Part shown: positions 1 through 8,451 of the stretch, one piece after another
How positions within the stretch are numbered: the stretch's first letter is position 1
Layout of the letters: every line of letters begins with the position of its first letter
Assembly (NCBI GenBank): GCA_964487555.1
Contig: CAZART010000047.1
Location: 1 to 37,708, forward strand
DNA: 37,708 bases
Source of the DNA: CAZART01 sp964487555
GTDB lineage: Bacteria; Bacteroidota; Rhodothermia; Rhodothermales; VXPQ01
Direction: 5' to 3'
Notes under the pieces: model-generated
What the model saw: the letters and a program-made list of their open reading frames with translations, nothing else
The model's database searches: none
What the model was told of the DNA's origin: nothing
Translations under genes and position numbers: made by a program

Positions 1-1274
<1,274 letters not shown>

Positions 1275-1278
<4 letters not shown>

Positions 1279-1802
1279 AATCCTTCCCGACTCCCATCTC
1301 CCGCGCGGTATTCGGCTTGGCGTTATCAGTAAGCCTGAGTGCCTGCGGCTACTACTCCTTCACCGGCGCCACCATCCCCTCCCACCTTGCGACGATCTCC
1401 ATCCCGCTGGTCCGGGACGTCAGCGCGAGCCCGCTAACAAACCTCGAGGACGACCTCACGCGTCTCCTGGTGGATCGCTTCGTAAGCCAGACGCGCCTCT
1501 CACTTGAGCCGTCGGAGAGGGAGGGTGATGCCGTCCTCACGGCGGAGATTCAGCGGTACGTGAACGAGCCGGCGGCGGTCGGCGGCGAAGCACAGGCGAC
1601 GCTCAATCGGATCTCCATCACTGTCTTTGCCACCTACGTCGACCGCGTGAACGATCAGGAGATCTTCGAGCGGACATTCACCGGTACGAACGAGTATGAT
1701 CCGCAGAGCGCCGCGGGGTTGGCCGGCGAGGAGGAAGCGGCCGCGACCGCGCTCGAGAACATCGCCGACGACGTTTTCACGGCCGCCACGTCCAACTGGT
1801 AG
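1275..1802 (+). CDS. lptE: LPS-assembly lipoprotein LptE
   Basis: Outer-membrane lipoprotein of the LptD/LptE complex that places lipopolysaccharide in the outer leaflet. The 175-residue product has a signal peptide with a lipobox ending in SACGYYSF (cysteine near residue 24). An LptE-like alpha/beta domain follows, with the typical early phrase on stabilising 'IPL' strands and a region of paired Arg/Asp residues (LTRLLVDRFVSQTRL). The start is GTG at 1275, overlapping the upstream stop by 4 bases. The glycosyltransferase starts 4 bases downstream. Length and pattern fit Bacteroidota LptE, which is poorly conserved, so the call rests on the lipobox, the size and the sigma-54 activator neighbour. 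Confidence 0.82.
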
Positions 1803-1806
1803 CGCC

Positions 1807-3291
1807 GTGCTTGCTGTTCTTTATGCCATATCGATCACCGTCCTGACGATCTATGGTGGAAATCTGCTCTGGCTCGCCATCCGATACGCCCGCGGCGATA
1901 CGCTTCGCCCAGGCTCCGTCCCCCAGCCGGATGCACTGCCGCAGGCGCCGGACGACTGGCCTTCCGTGACCGTGCAGGTCCCGCTCTACAACGAACCGCT
2001 CGTCGTCGAGCGAGTAATCGATGCCTGCGCGCGGCTCCGCTATCCACGGGGAAGACTCGAGGTTCAGGTGCTCGACGATTCGACGGACGTGACGATCGAG
2101 CGCGCCGCGAAGCGGATCGCCTTCTGGCAGCGCCATGGCGTCGACGTCGTGCACATTCGGCGCGACCATCGGGACGGCTTCAAGGCCGGCGCGCTGCAGA
2201 ACGGACTAAGGGTTTCTCGCGGTGACTTCGTCGCCATCTTCGACGCCGATTTTCTGCCTCAGCCGGACTTCCTTCTTCGCACGATACCGGAGTTCACGAC
2301 GGAGGATATGGGTGTGGTCCAGGCCCGATGGGGCCACCTGAACCAGGAAGTCTCTTTTCTTACCCGCATCCAATCCGTCGGCCTGGATGCGCATTTCGCC
2401 GTCGAGCAGCGGGTGCGGAATCAGGAAGGCTGCTTCATCAATTTCAATGGAACGGCCGGCGTGTGGCGCCGCGCATGCATCGAAGATGCGGGCGGGTGGC
2501 ACGGGGACACCATTGCGGAAGACCTCGACTTGAGCTACCGTGCACAGATGCGGGGGTGGCGCTTTCGGTATCTGCAGGATCTCGAGGTCCCGGCAGAGCT
2601 GCCGTCGAGCATGAGTGCCCTGCGGTCGCAGCAGTTTCGCTGGGCGAAGGGGTCGGTTGAAACGGCGCGTAAGCTGCTGTGCACACTCATCCGATCTAAA
2701 GCCACGCGTCGCGCGAAGATTCAAGGCACGCTTCATCTGAGCGCGCATCTCGTTTTTCCATTCATACTCATCGCCGCCCTGGTGCACGCCCCGCTGCTGG
2801 TGACGGCTGCCGGCGGAAGCGGCCCGGGCGACGTGTATTTTGCGTGGATGGCGCTCGGACTCATCGGATTTGCCGGCTTCGGTCTTGCTCAGGTTCTTGC
2901 GCAGCGCGATCTGTATCCTCACTGGGGCCGACGAATGCTTCGCTTTCCATTGTATATGGCCGGGTCGATCGGTCTTTCGGCTCATAATACGCGCGCCGTA
3001 CTGGAGGCCCTGCTGGGCAAGTCGACGGCGTTCGTCCGCACGCCCAAACTAAACCAGATCTCGAACAGCTCGACGTGGTCGCCCCCTGCTTCGCGTAAAC
3101 GCCCGCTGCCCGCCATCGTGTGGTTCGAGCTCGGTCTTTTCGTTTACTCGCTGGCGGGAATCGCTGCGATCATTGCTGCAGGTGAATGGGCGGCGCTTGT
3201 TTTCCAGGCGGTGTTTGCTGCCGGCTTTGGGATGGTCGCGGCGGAATCGTTCCGGGATCGCCGGCGCCATGTCGCCGCGACCGCGGCATAA
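1807..3291 (+). CDS. Family 2 glycosyltransferase, cellulose-synthase-like, membrane-bound
   Basis: Processive-type GT-A glycosyltransferase in the inner membrane, likely making a beta-linked polysaccharide or glycolipid from a nucleotide sugar. I place the start at GTG 1807, 4 bases after the lptE stop; the open frame reaches further upstream but only as a shadow of lptE. From that start (494 residues) there is an N-terminal membrane helix (about 1-25), the UDP-binding Asp pair (LDDSTD, 90-94), the DxD motif (FDADFLP, 145-151), the catalytic Asp region (AEDLDLSYR, about 237-245) and QxxRW (QQFRW, 275-279). These are the D,D,D,QxxRW signature. Several C-terminal membrane segments follow. There is no PilZ domain and no BcsB neighbour, so bacterial cellulose synthesis itself is not supported. 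Acceptor and product are unknown. Confidence 0.88.
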   Translation: MLAVLYAISITVLTIYGGNLLWLAIRYARGDTLRPGSVPQPDALPQAPDDWPSVTVQVPLYNEPLVVERVIDACARLRYPRGRLEVQVLDDSTDVTIERAAKRIAFWQRHGVDVVHIRRDHRDGFKAGALQNGLRVSRGDFVAIFDADFLPQPDFLLRTIPEFTTEDMGVVQARWGHLNQEVSFLTRIQSVGLDAHFAVEQRVRNQEGCFINFNGTAGVWRRACIEDAGGWHGDTIAEDLDLSYRAQMRGWRFRYLQDLEVPAELPSSMSALRSQQFRWAKGSVETARKLLCTLIRSKATRRAKIQGTLHLSAHLVFPFILIAALVHAPLLVTAAGGSGPGDVYFAWMALGLIGFAGFGLAQVLAQRDLYPHWGRRMLRFPLYMAGSIGLSAHNTRAVLEALLGKSTAFVRTPKLNQISNSSTWSPPASRKRPLPAIVWFELGLFVYSLAGIAAIIAAGEWAALVFQAVFAAGFGMVAAESFRDRRRHVAATAA

Positions 3292-3362
3292 CCTCGCCGC
3301 CTACACGGCTTCGAGCTTGCCGCTGTGGTACAACTCTCGTCCATTGATTACTTTGCGCACGC

Positions 3363-4355
3363 GTGATCTCCATAAGAAGTCGTACGGCCGTGCTCGACAT
3401 TCAGGACGCAATAACTCTTCTAGAAAAGCGTGAGGCCCGCCAGGCCGCGCACCTGCTCGAGCAGATAGTGGCGGAGATGCCGGCGTACGCCACGGCTCGC
3501 ATTCTCCTTGCGCGATCCTACGAAGCATTGAATGATTGGGACAACGCCTTCGCCGTCTGGCAGGAAGCACGTCAGATGATCCCTAACAGTCCTGTTGTGC
3601 GCCAGGGCCTTCAGCGCTCCGTATCGCGGTCAGGAGGCCGGCGCCGCCGAGCCCCCGCCGAGGCGGCGGCCGAGGCGGCCTCGACGGACGTGCCGGCCTC
3701 GCCGGCGGCTACAACGGCTCCGGCGGCAGACGCCCCGCCGGCATCCACCGGTGCCTCAGGCGCATCGCCGGAAAAAGCTCGACCGGAGCTGCGATCGGCA
3801 GCGTCGAAACCGCCGGAACCCCAACCGACCGAGCCGCAACGGGCAGAGCCGCAACCGGCAGAGTCGCGACCGGTAGATTCGCCACCGGCTGACCTGCCAC
3901 CGGCAGACCTGCGACCGGCAGAGCCGCCGCGACCGGCAGAACCGCCGCGGTCAGAACCGCCGCCGGCAGAGCCGCCGCCGCTTCGGGCGCAAGACGTTCC
4001 ACTGCCGACCCACCTGCCGCCGCGGCCGCACGAGGAGCCCGAAGAGTTCGACGATCTTCCTGACCCCCAGGACACCGGCACGCCGCATTATGAAGATCTC
4101 GACCGGCTCATTAACGAGCTCGAATCTGCGCGCATCGTGCCGAGGCCGGATCTCGACAGCGTGCCGTCGCCGGACCTCGACGATGACATTGAAGATGTCG
4201 TGAGCGAGACACTGGCGCGGATCTACGCTTCGCAGGGCCAGTACGATGAGGCCGCGCGCGTCTACGAGCTGCTCGCCGGTCAACATCCGGAGGAAGCGGA
4301 CGATTACCTGCAGAAAGCCTCGCAGATGCGCTCCCGAGCATCTGACGGCATCTAA
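3363..4355 (+). CDS. TPR protein with Pro/Ala/Glu-rich repeat linker
   Basis: Product of about 330 residues with no enzyme motif. Residues about 10-75 form tetratricopeptide-like helices (ARQAAHLLEQIVAEMPAYATA, then a second helix pair). A long Pro/Ala/Glu linker with pentapeptide repeats fills residues about 85-230. A C-terminal acidic TPR-like hairpin (ETLARIYASQGQYDEAARVYELLAGQHP) ends the protein. No signal peptide is visible, so it is probably cytoplasmic and a protein-interaction scaffold. The start is uncertain: GTG 3363 or GTG 3390, the latter at the beginning of the recognisable helix region. AnmK starts 5 bases downstream, so co-transcription is likely. Function is not known. Confidence 0.75.
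   Translation: MISIRSRTAVLDIQDAITLLEKREARQAAHLLEQIVAEMPAYATARILLARSYEALNDWDNAFAVWQEARQMIPNSPVVRQGLQRSVSRSGGRRRRAPAEAAAEAASTDVPASPAATTAPAADAPPASTGASGASPEKARPELRSAASKPPEPQPTEPQRAEPQPAESRPVDSPPADLPPADLRPAEPPRPAEPPRSEPPPAEPPPLRAQDVPLPTHLPPRPHEEPEEFDDLPDPQDTGTPHYEDLDRLINELESARIVPRPDLDSVPSPDLDDDIEDVVSETLARIYASQGQYDEAARVYELLAGQHPEEADDYLQKASQMRSRASDGI
3813..3983 (+). repeat. Coding 15-bp minisatellite in the TPR gene
   Basis: Imperfect 15-bp repeats related to CGACCGGCAGAGCCG encode a chain of pentapeptides of the type PAEPQ/PADLP/PAEPP, about ten copies. The unit is a multiple of three, so copy-number changes would keep the frame and only lengthen or shorten the linker. Confidence 0.8.
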
Positions 4356-4360
4356 CATCT

Positions 4361-5557
4361 ATGCGGCGACTGGAAGCACTTCTCGAGAAGCGGTCTCGAA
4401 TCGTAATCGGGTTGATGAGCGGAACCTCGCTCGACGGCGTCGACACCGCCGTCGCCAGGTTGGAAGGCAGCGGATCCGACCTGGAAATCGAGCTTTTGGG
4501 CCACTACGGTTTTCCTTATCCTCCTGAGCTTCGCGAGCTTCTACTGCAGAACTCGGCGCAGGATACGTCGTCGGTGCTCGAGATTTCGCAGCTCAACGTG
4601 CGCCTGGCTTTCGAGTATGAGAAAGCCGTTCGAAGTGCGGCCAGACAGGCTCGCACGCCACTCTCCAGCGTCGATCTCATCGGATCGCACGGCCAGACCG
4701 TCCATCATGTGCCCGAGCGCACGGAATGTGCCGGCATGGAGATGATCTCTACCCTTCAAATCGGTGATCCGTCGGCGCTGGCCAATCTACTTGACGTGCC
4801 CGTCGTCGGCGACTTCCGCGTGGCCGACATGGCGCTCGGCGGGCAGGGCGCACCGCTCGTCCCGTATTTCGACTTCGCGTACTTCCGAAGCGACGAGGAG
4901 GCGCGCGGACTTTTGAACCTCGGCGGCATCGCCAATCTTTCGGTGATCCCTTCAGGCGCGGAGATCGACGATGTTTTCGCCTTCGATACGGGTCCGGGCA
5001 ACATGGTAATGGATTCGCTGGCGCGGATTCTGTTCGACGAGCCGTTCGATGAGTCCGGCCGCCATGCTTCGGGTGGAGAATTCAGCGAGAATATGATGGC
5101 CGAGCTTCTGCGCGATCCCTACTTCGAGCAGGAGCCGCCGAAATCGACCGGGCGTGAATATTTCGGCGCTCCGTACGCCGAGCGCCTGGTAACCCGTTGC
5201 CAGGAGCTCATGCGGCACCCGGGTCCGAACGACATTCTGGCCACGGCCTCCATGCTCACCGTATTCTCGGTTTATCAGGCCTACGCCCGATACGTTCGCG
5301 GCCGGCAAGAGATTGACGTGCTGATCGTATCTGGGGGTGGGATGCACAACGAATATCTGATGGAGCGCTTGAAAAACACGTTCGCGCCGATCCCCGTACG
5401 CACGGTCGAAGACTACGGCCTGAGCTCGGATGCGAAAGAGGCGCTCTGCTTCGCCGTGCTCGCTCACGAAGCACTCAACGGCGTTCCAACGAACATCCCT
5501 TCGGTCACGGGCGCCTCCCGTAAAACGGTTCTCGGTAAGATCTGCATGCCCGTATAG
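4361..5557 (+). CDS. anmK: Anhydro-N-acetylmuramic acid kinase
   Basis: Cytoplasmic kinase of peptidoglycan recycling: it hydrolyses the 1,6-anhydro bond of anhMurNAc and phosphorylates it with ATP to MurNAc-6-phosphate. The 398-residue product carries the family landmarks: IGLMSGTSLDGVD near the N-terminus (phosphate loop), DLIGSHGQTVHH, GGQGAPLVPYFD with the preceding VADMAL stretch expected to hold the catalytic Asp, LNLGGIANLSV and FDTGPGNMVMD. The length is slightly above the usual 370-380. It starts 5 bases after the TPR gene without a clear ribosome-binding site, as is common in Bacteroidota. thiL follows after 48 bases. No murQ (MurNAc-6-P etherase) is present nearby. Confidence 0.95.
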   Translation: MRRLEALLEKRSRIVIGLMSGTSLDGVDTAVARLEGSGSDLEIELLGHYGFPYPPELRELLLQNSAQDTSSVLEISQLNVRLAFEYEKAVRSAARQARTPLSSVDLIGSHGQTVHHVPERTECAGMEMISTLQIGDPSALANLLDVPVVGDFRVADMALGGQGAPLVPYFDFAYFRSDEEARGLLNLGGIANLSVIPSGAEIDDVFAFDTGPGNMVMDSLARILFDEPFDESGRHASGGEFSENMMAELLRDPYFEQEPPKSTGREYFGAPYAERLVTRCQELMRHPGPNDILATASMLTVFSVYQAYARYVRGRQEIDVLIVSGGGMHNEYLMERLKNTFAPIPVRTVEDYGLSSDAKEALCFAVLAHEALNGVPTNIPSVTGASRKTVLGKICMPV

Positions 5558-5605
5558 CCATCCTCGACTTCGGGAAGATCATATCTCCAACCCATCCGAT
5601 CGATC

Positions 5606-6658
5606 ATGTCTGAAAACGGTAGCGGGACAGCCATCAAGGACGTTGGTGAATTCGGGCTCATCGCGAGGATGGTATCGGTCCTCGGCAGAACCCCGAGTGA
5701 CGACCTCCTTGTCGGTGTGGGTGACGATGCCGCCGTTTACAAAATCGGCGGCGGGCGCGTGCACATCGTGACGACGGATGCGCTCGTGGAAGGCGTGCAT
5801 TTCGATCGGATGATGATGCCGATGCCGTATCTCGGCACGAAATGCATCGCGGTAAATGTTAGCGACGTCGTCGCCATGAACGGCCTGCCGCGATATGCGA
5901 CGGTGGTTCTCGGCATTCCGGACAACCTCACCGTAGAGGATGTCGAAGCCCTCTACCAGGGAATGCGGAAGGCATGCGAAACGTATGATCTTGAGATTGT
6001 CGGCGGCGACACCATAGCGTCCCACGGCCTTACCATTTCCGTCACCGTAATCGGGGAGGCCCGAGAGGAGGACATCGTCACACGAGGAGGGGCGCAGCCC
6101 GGAGACCTGCTCTGCCTCACCGGCGAGGTCGGGGCCTCCTATGCCGGTCTGAAGGTACTTCTCGAGCAGCGTCGCAAGCTGCAGGAAGAGGGTGAGGATT
6201 TCTCGCCCAATGTCGGTCAATTTCAGCACGTCATCCGGCGGCACCTGGTACCGAAAGCGCGCCTCGACCTGGTACGTGACTGGTCGGAGCGACGGGTACG
6301 GCCCACATCGCTCATCGACATTTCGGACGGCGTATCTTCGGAAGTGAACCACATCTGCAGCAACAGCGGCGTAGGCGCCGAGGTGCACGTTGCAGCCATT
6401 CCCATCGGCCTCGAAACCCGCCGCGTCGCCGACGATTTCGGCGATGACGTCGATACGTATGCGCTTTTCGGTGGGGAGGATTACGAGCTGATCTTCACGG
6501 CGCCTCGGGACGTCACCGATCGGATGGATGACGAGTCCTTCAACGTTATCGGACGAATCACGGCCGATGCGGATGTCGTCGCGAAAATGGCGGACGGAGC
6601 GGCCATCCCACTCGGCATGGGCGGCTTCCAACATTTCGGCCGCGGTACGGAATCCTAG
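5606..6658 (+). CDS. thiL: Thiamine-monophosphate kinase
   Basis: Cytoplasmic enzyme that phosphorylates thiamine monophosphate to thiamine diphosphate, the last step of TPP synthesis. The 350-residue product has the PurM/ThiL fold signatures in order: GVGDDAAVY (metal and ATP site), TTDALVEGVHF, VNVSDVVAMNG, EIVGGDT, the domain-2 motif SLIDISDGVSSEVNHICSNS, and LFGGEDYELIF. Start ATG 5606 is preceded by an A/T-rich rather than purine-rich leader. No thi-box riboswitch is visible in the 48 bases upstream, so regulation by TPP is not supported here. It probably belongs to the plus-strand run that ends with idi. Confidence 0.96.
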   Translation: MSENGSGTAIKDVGEFGLIARMVSVLGRTPSDDLLVGVGDDAAVYKIGGGRVHIVTTDALVEGVHFDRMMMPMPYLGTKCIAVNVSDVVAMNGLPRYATVVLGIPDNLTVEDVEALYQGMRKACETYDLEIVGGDTIASHGLTISVTVIGEAREEDIVTRGGAQPGDLLCLTGEVGASYAGLKVLLEQRRKLQEEGEDFSPNVGQFQHVIRRHLVPKARLDLVRDWSERRVRPTSLIDISDGVSSEVNHICSNSGVGAEVHVAAIPIGLETRRVADDFGDDVDTYALFGGEDYELIFTAPRDVTDRMDDESFNVIGRITADADVVAKMADGAAIPLGMGGFQHFGRGTES

Positions 6659-6728
6659 TCTCCAGACCGTGCTCTCATATTGAACCTTTGTACAGAGCTG
6701 ACACGTCACTGAACAGAGCATTCGCGCC

Positions 6729-7271
6729 GTGAACGTAGAATACGTGACGCTGGTCGATCTGAACGACCGCATCATCGGTAAAGCGGAGAAAATGAAGGCG
6801 CACCGGGACGGCCTCCTCCACCGGGCGTTTTCCGTAATGGTGGTCGATAGCCACGGCAGATTCCTGCTCCAGCAGCGTCATGCGGACAAGTACCACTCCG
6901 GCGGATTATGGTCGAACACGGCGTGCGGCCATCCCAGGCCCCATGAAGTTCTTGATGAGGCGGCAGGCCGACGGCTTTACGAAGAGATGGGCATCAGGTG
7001 CGCGTTAAACCACCGGTTCGGATTCGTATACAAGGTGAACGTCGAGCGCGGATTGACGGAATATGAATACGACCACGTATTCTTCGGGAGGTACGACGGA
7101 GACCCCAAACCTGACCCCCTGGAAGTGGCGGAATGGCGTTGGTCGACTCCCACGGAAATCGCATTCGACCTCGCCGGCTGCCCCGATGCCTACACGTACT
7201 GGTTTCGGATCCTGTTCAGCCATCTCACCGCCTCCGACGCTATCGGCAGGGTCATGGACGAGGACGGCTAG
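6729..7271 (+). CDS. idi: Isopentenyl-diphosphate delta-isomerase, type I
   Basis: Cytoplasmic Nudix-fold isomerase interconverting IPP and DMAPP for isoprenoid synthesis. The 180-residue product shows the type I signature: HRAFSVMVVD, then SNTACGHP with the catalytic Cys, a Nudix-like helix (EAAGRRLYEEMGI), and EYEYDHVF with the catalytic Glu region. Length matches short bacterial type I enzymes. The start is GTG 6729; no nearer ATG keeps the whole domain. The gene ends 12 bases before the convergent isomerase-like gene and no terminator hairpin is visible in between, so the two transcripts may overlap at their ends. Confidence 0.95.
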   Translation: MNVEYVTLVDLNDRIIGKAEKMKAHRDGLLHRAFSVMVVDSHGRFLLQQRHADKYHSGGLWSNTACGHPRPHEVLDEAAGRRLYEEMGIRCALNHRFGFVYKVNVERGLTEYEYDHVFFGRYDGDPKPDPLEVAEWRWSTPTEIAFDLAGCPDAYTYWFRILFSHLTASDAIGRVMDEDG

Positions 7272-7283
7272 CGCCGCGCCTCA

Positions 7284-8225
7284 CTATGCTGCAAATAGAT
7301 CGCGGACGAATGCGACGTTCGTGCGGGTATCCTCGAGCCGTCGGCCGGACCGTCCCCCCGTCTCGAGTACATACCACCCGCTGTAGCCGATCTCGTGACA
7401 GGCATCGGCAACGGCACTGAAGTCGACGCCTTCCTGTCCCGGTCCGTCCAGCAATCCCCACATCGGATCATCGAGACCGAGGGTTTCTTTCAGATGCATC
7501 TCGCAGATCATCTCGTCCCCCAGAAGCCGGATTTCCCCCGCGACGTCGTAGCCGTAGGCGCGCGAGTTGCCTGTGTCGTAGTACACGCGCACGGCCGACG
7601 ATCCGATGCGGTCGATGATTTCGAGATTCTGCCGCGCCGTCAGCGTGTTTTCAAGACCGAGCGTCACGCCGGCGTCCTGCGCCCGCGGCGCGATCTGGCG
7701 GAGCGCCTCGACAACGCGCGCCACCCCCTCGGTGTCGAGCTCATACTCTGCAAAGGGACCGTCGCTCACGTTCCGGAACGATCCTGTAGCATCGCGCAGC
7801 CGTAGATCGGCCCGAGCGAAAAAGGCCACCAGCACATTTGGCGCGTCCAGGGCCGCTGCGGCTTCGATCGCATCAATAACGTAGACTGCCGCCTGCGGCT
7901 CCGACTTCAGTGGAATGGCGTTCAGAATACCGCCCGCAGCAACGCTGGGAAACCGGATGCCGTGCTGCCGGCCCAGGTCGAGGTACCGCTGCCGGAAAGC
8001 GGGATCGCGCAATGGGACGTAGTCGGGGCCCGTGGCGACGCTGACTTGAATTCCGTCGAGTTCGGCACGCGCCGCTTCCGGGATCATAGTGGGGTCGCAG
8101 GCGTCGCCGAAGCTCCAATCGCAGATGCCGATGGGGGAAGGGGAAGGGGAAGAGGAAGAGGGTAGGAAGGCGGTGACTGCCGCGGTGGCGGCAAGACGTT
8201 GTATGAAGGCTCGTCGGTTCATCAC
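7284..8225 (-). CDS. Tat-exported xylose-isomerase-like TIM-barrel sugar isomerase/epimerase
   Basis: The 313-residue product begins with a twin-arginine signal (NRRAFIQRLAATAAVTAFL) and a short Ser/Pro linker, then a TIM barrel of the sugar phosphate isomerase/epimerase superfamily. Four expected metal ligands are visible: Glu192 (GLENTL), Asp217 (YYDTGNS), His244 (EMHLKE) and Glu288 (YVLETGG). A divalent-metal sugar isomerase or epimerase acting in the periplasm is therefore likely. The exact substrate cannot be read; the family includes hydroxypyruvate isomerase, tagatose epimerase and inosose dehydratase-like proteins. Tat export fits many Bacteroidota/Planctomycetes members. The linker is coded by a short purine-rich repeat (8131-8163). 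It lies downstream of the GH20 gene on the same strand, 211 bases away. Confidence 0.85.
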   Translation of the reverse strand: MMNRRAFIQRLAATAAVTAFLPSSSSPSPSPIGICDWSFGDACDPTMIPEAARAELDGIQVSVATGPDYVPLRDPAFRQRYLDLGRQHGIRFPSVAAGGILNAIPLKSEPQAAVYVIDAIEAAAALDAPNVLVAFFARADLRLRDATGSFRNVSDGPFAEYELDTEGVARVVEALRQIAPRAQDAGVTLGLENTLTARQNLEIIDRIGSSAVRVYYDTGNSRAYGYDVAGEIRLLGDEMICEMHLKETLGLDDPMWGLLDGPGQEGVDFSAVADACHEIGYSGWYVLETGGRSGRRLEDTRTNVAFVRDLFAA

Positions 8226-8343
8226 TTTAGAATACCACCTTCGTCGGCGTGAAGCCAGGTGTCCTCGATTTGCCGCCGCTAAACGGCGTCGGCTGATCTC
8301 ATCTCGACGCGGCGGCGGCTCAGGGCGCGATCGCTAAGGCGGC

Positions 8344-8451
8344 CGTTCAGGACGCAATCGAGGCTCAGGATGCAATCGAGGCTCAGCGCGCAATCGAGGC
8401 TCAGGGCGCAAACGAGACTCAGGGCGCAAACGAGACTCAGGGCGCGATCGA
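8344..8451. repeat. 18-bp tandem array, about 6 units
   Basis: Units of the form GGCTCAGGGCGCAATCGA repeat head-to-tail with few substitutions: five full units at 8362-8451 and a weaker one at 8344-8361. The array begins in the gap between the isomerase-like gene and GH20 and runs into the GH20 coding region, so the GH20 stop codon (8437-8439) lies inside the last unit. The rest of 8226-8343 shows no gene. Confidence 0.93.

Noticed and set aside
5558..5605. TPP riboswitch before thiL
   Set aside because: Only 48 bases, with no thi-box sequences.
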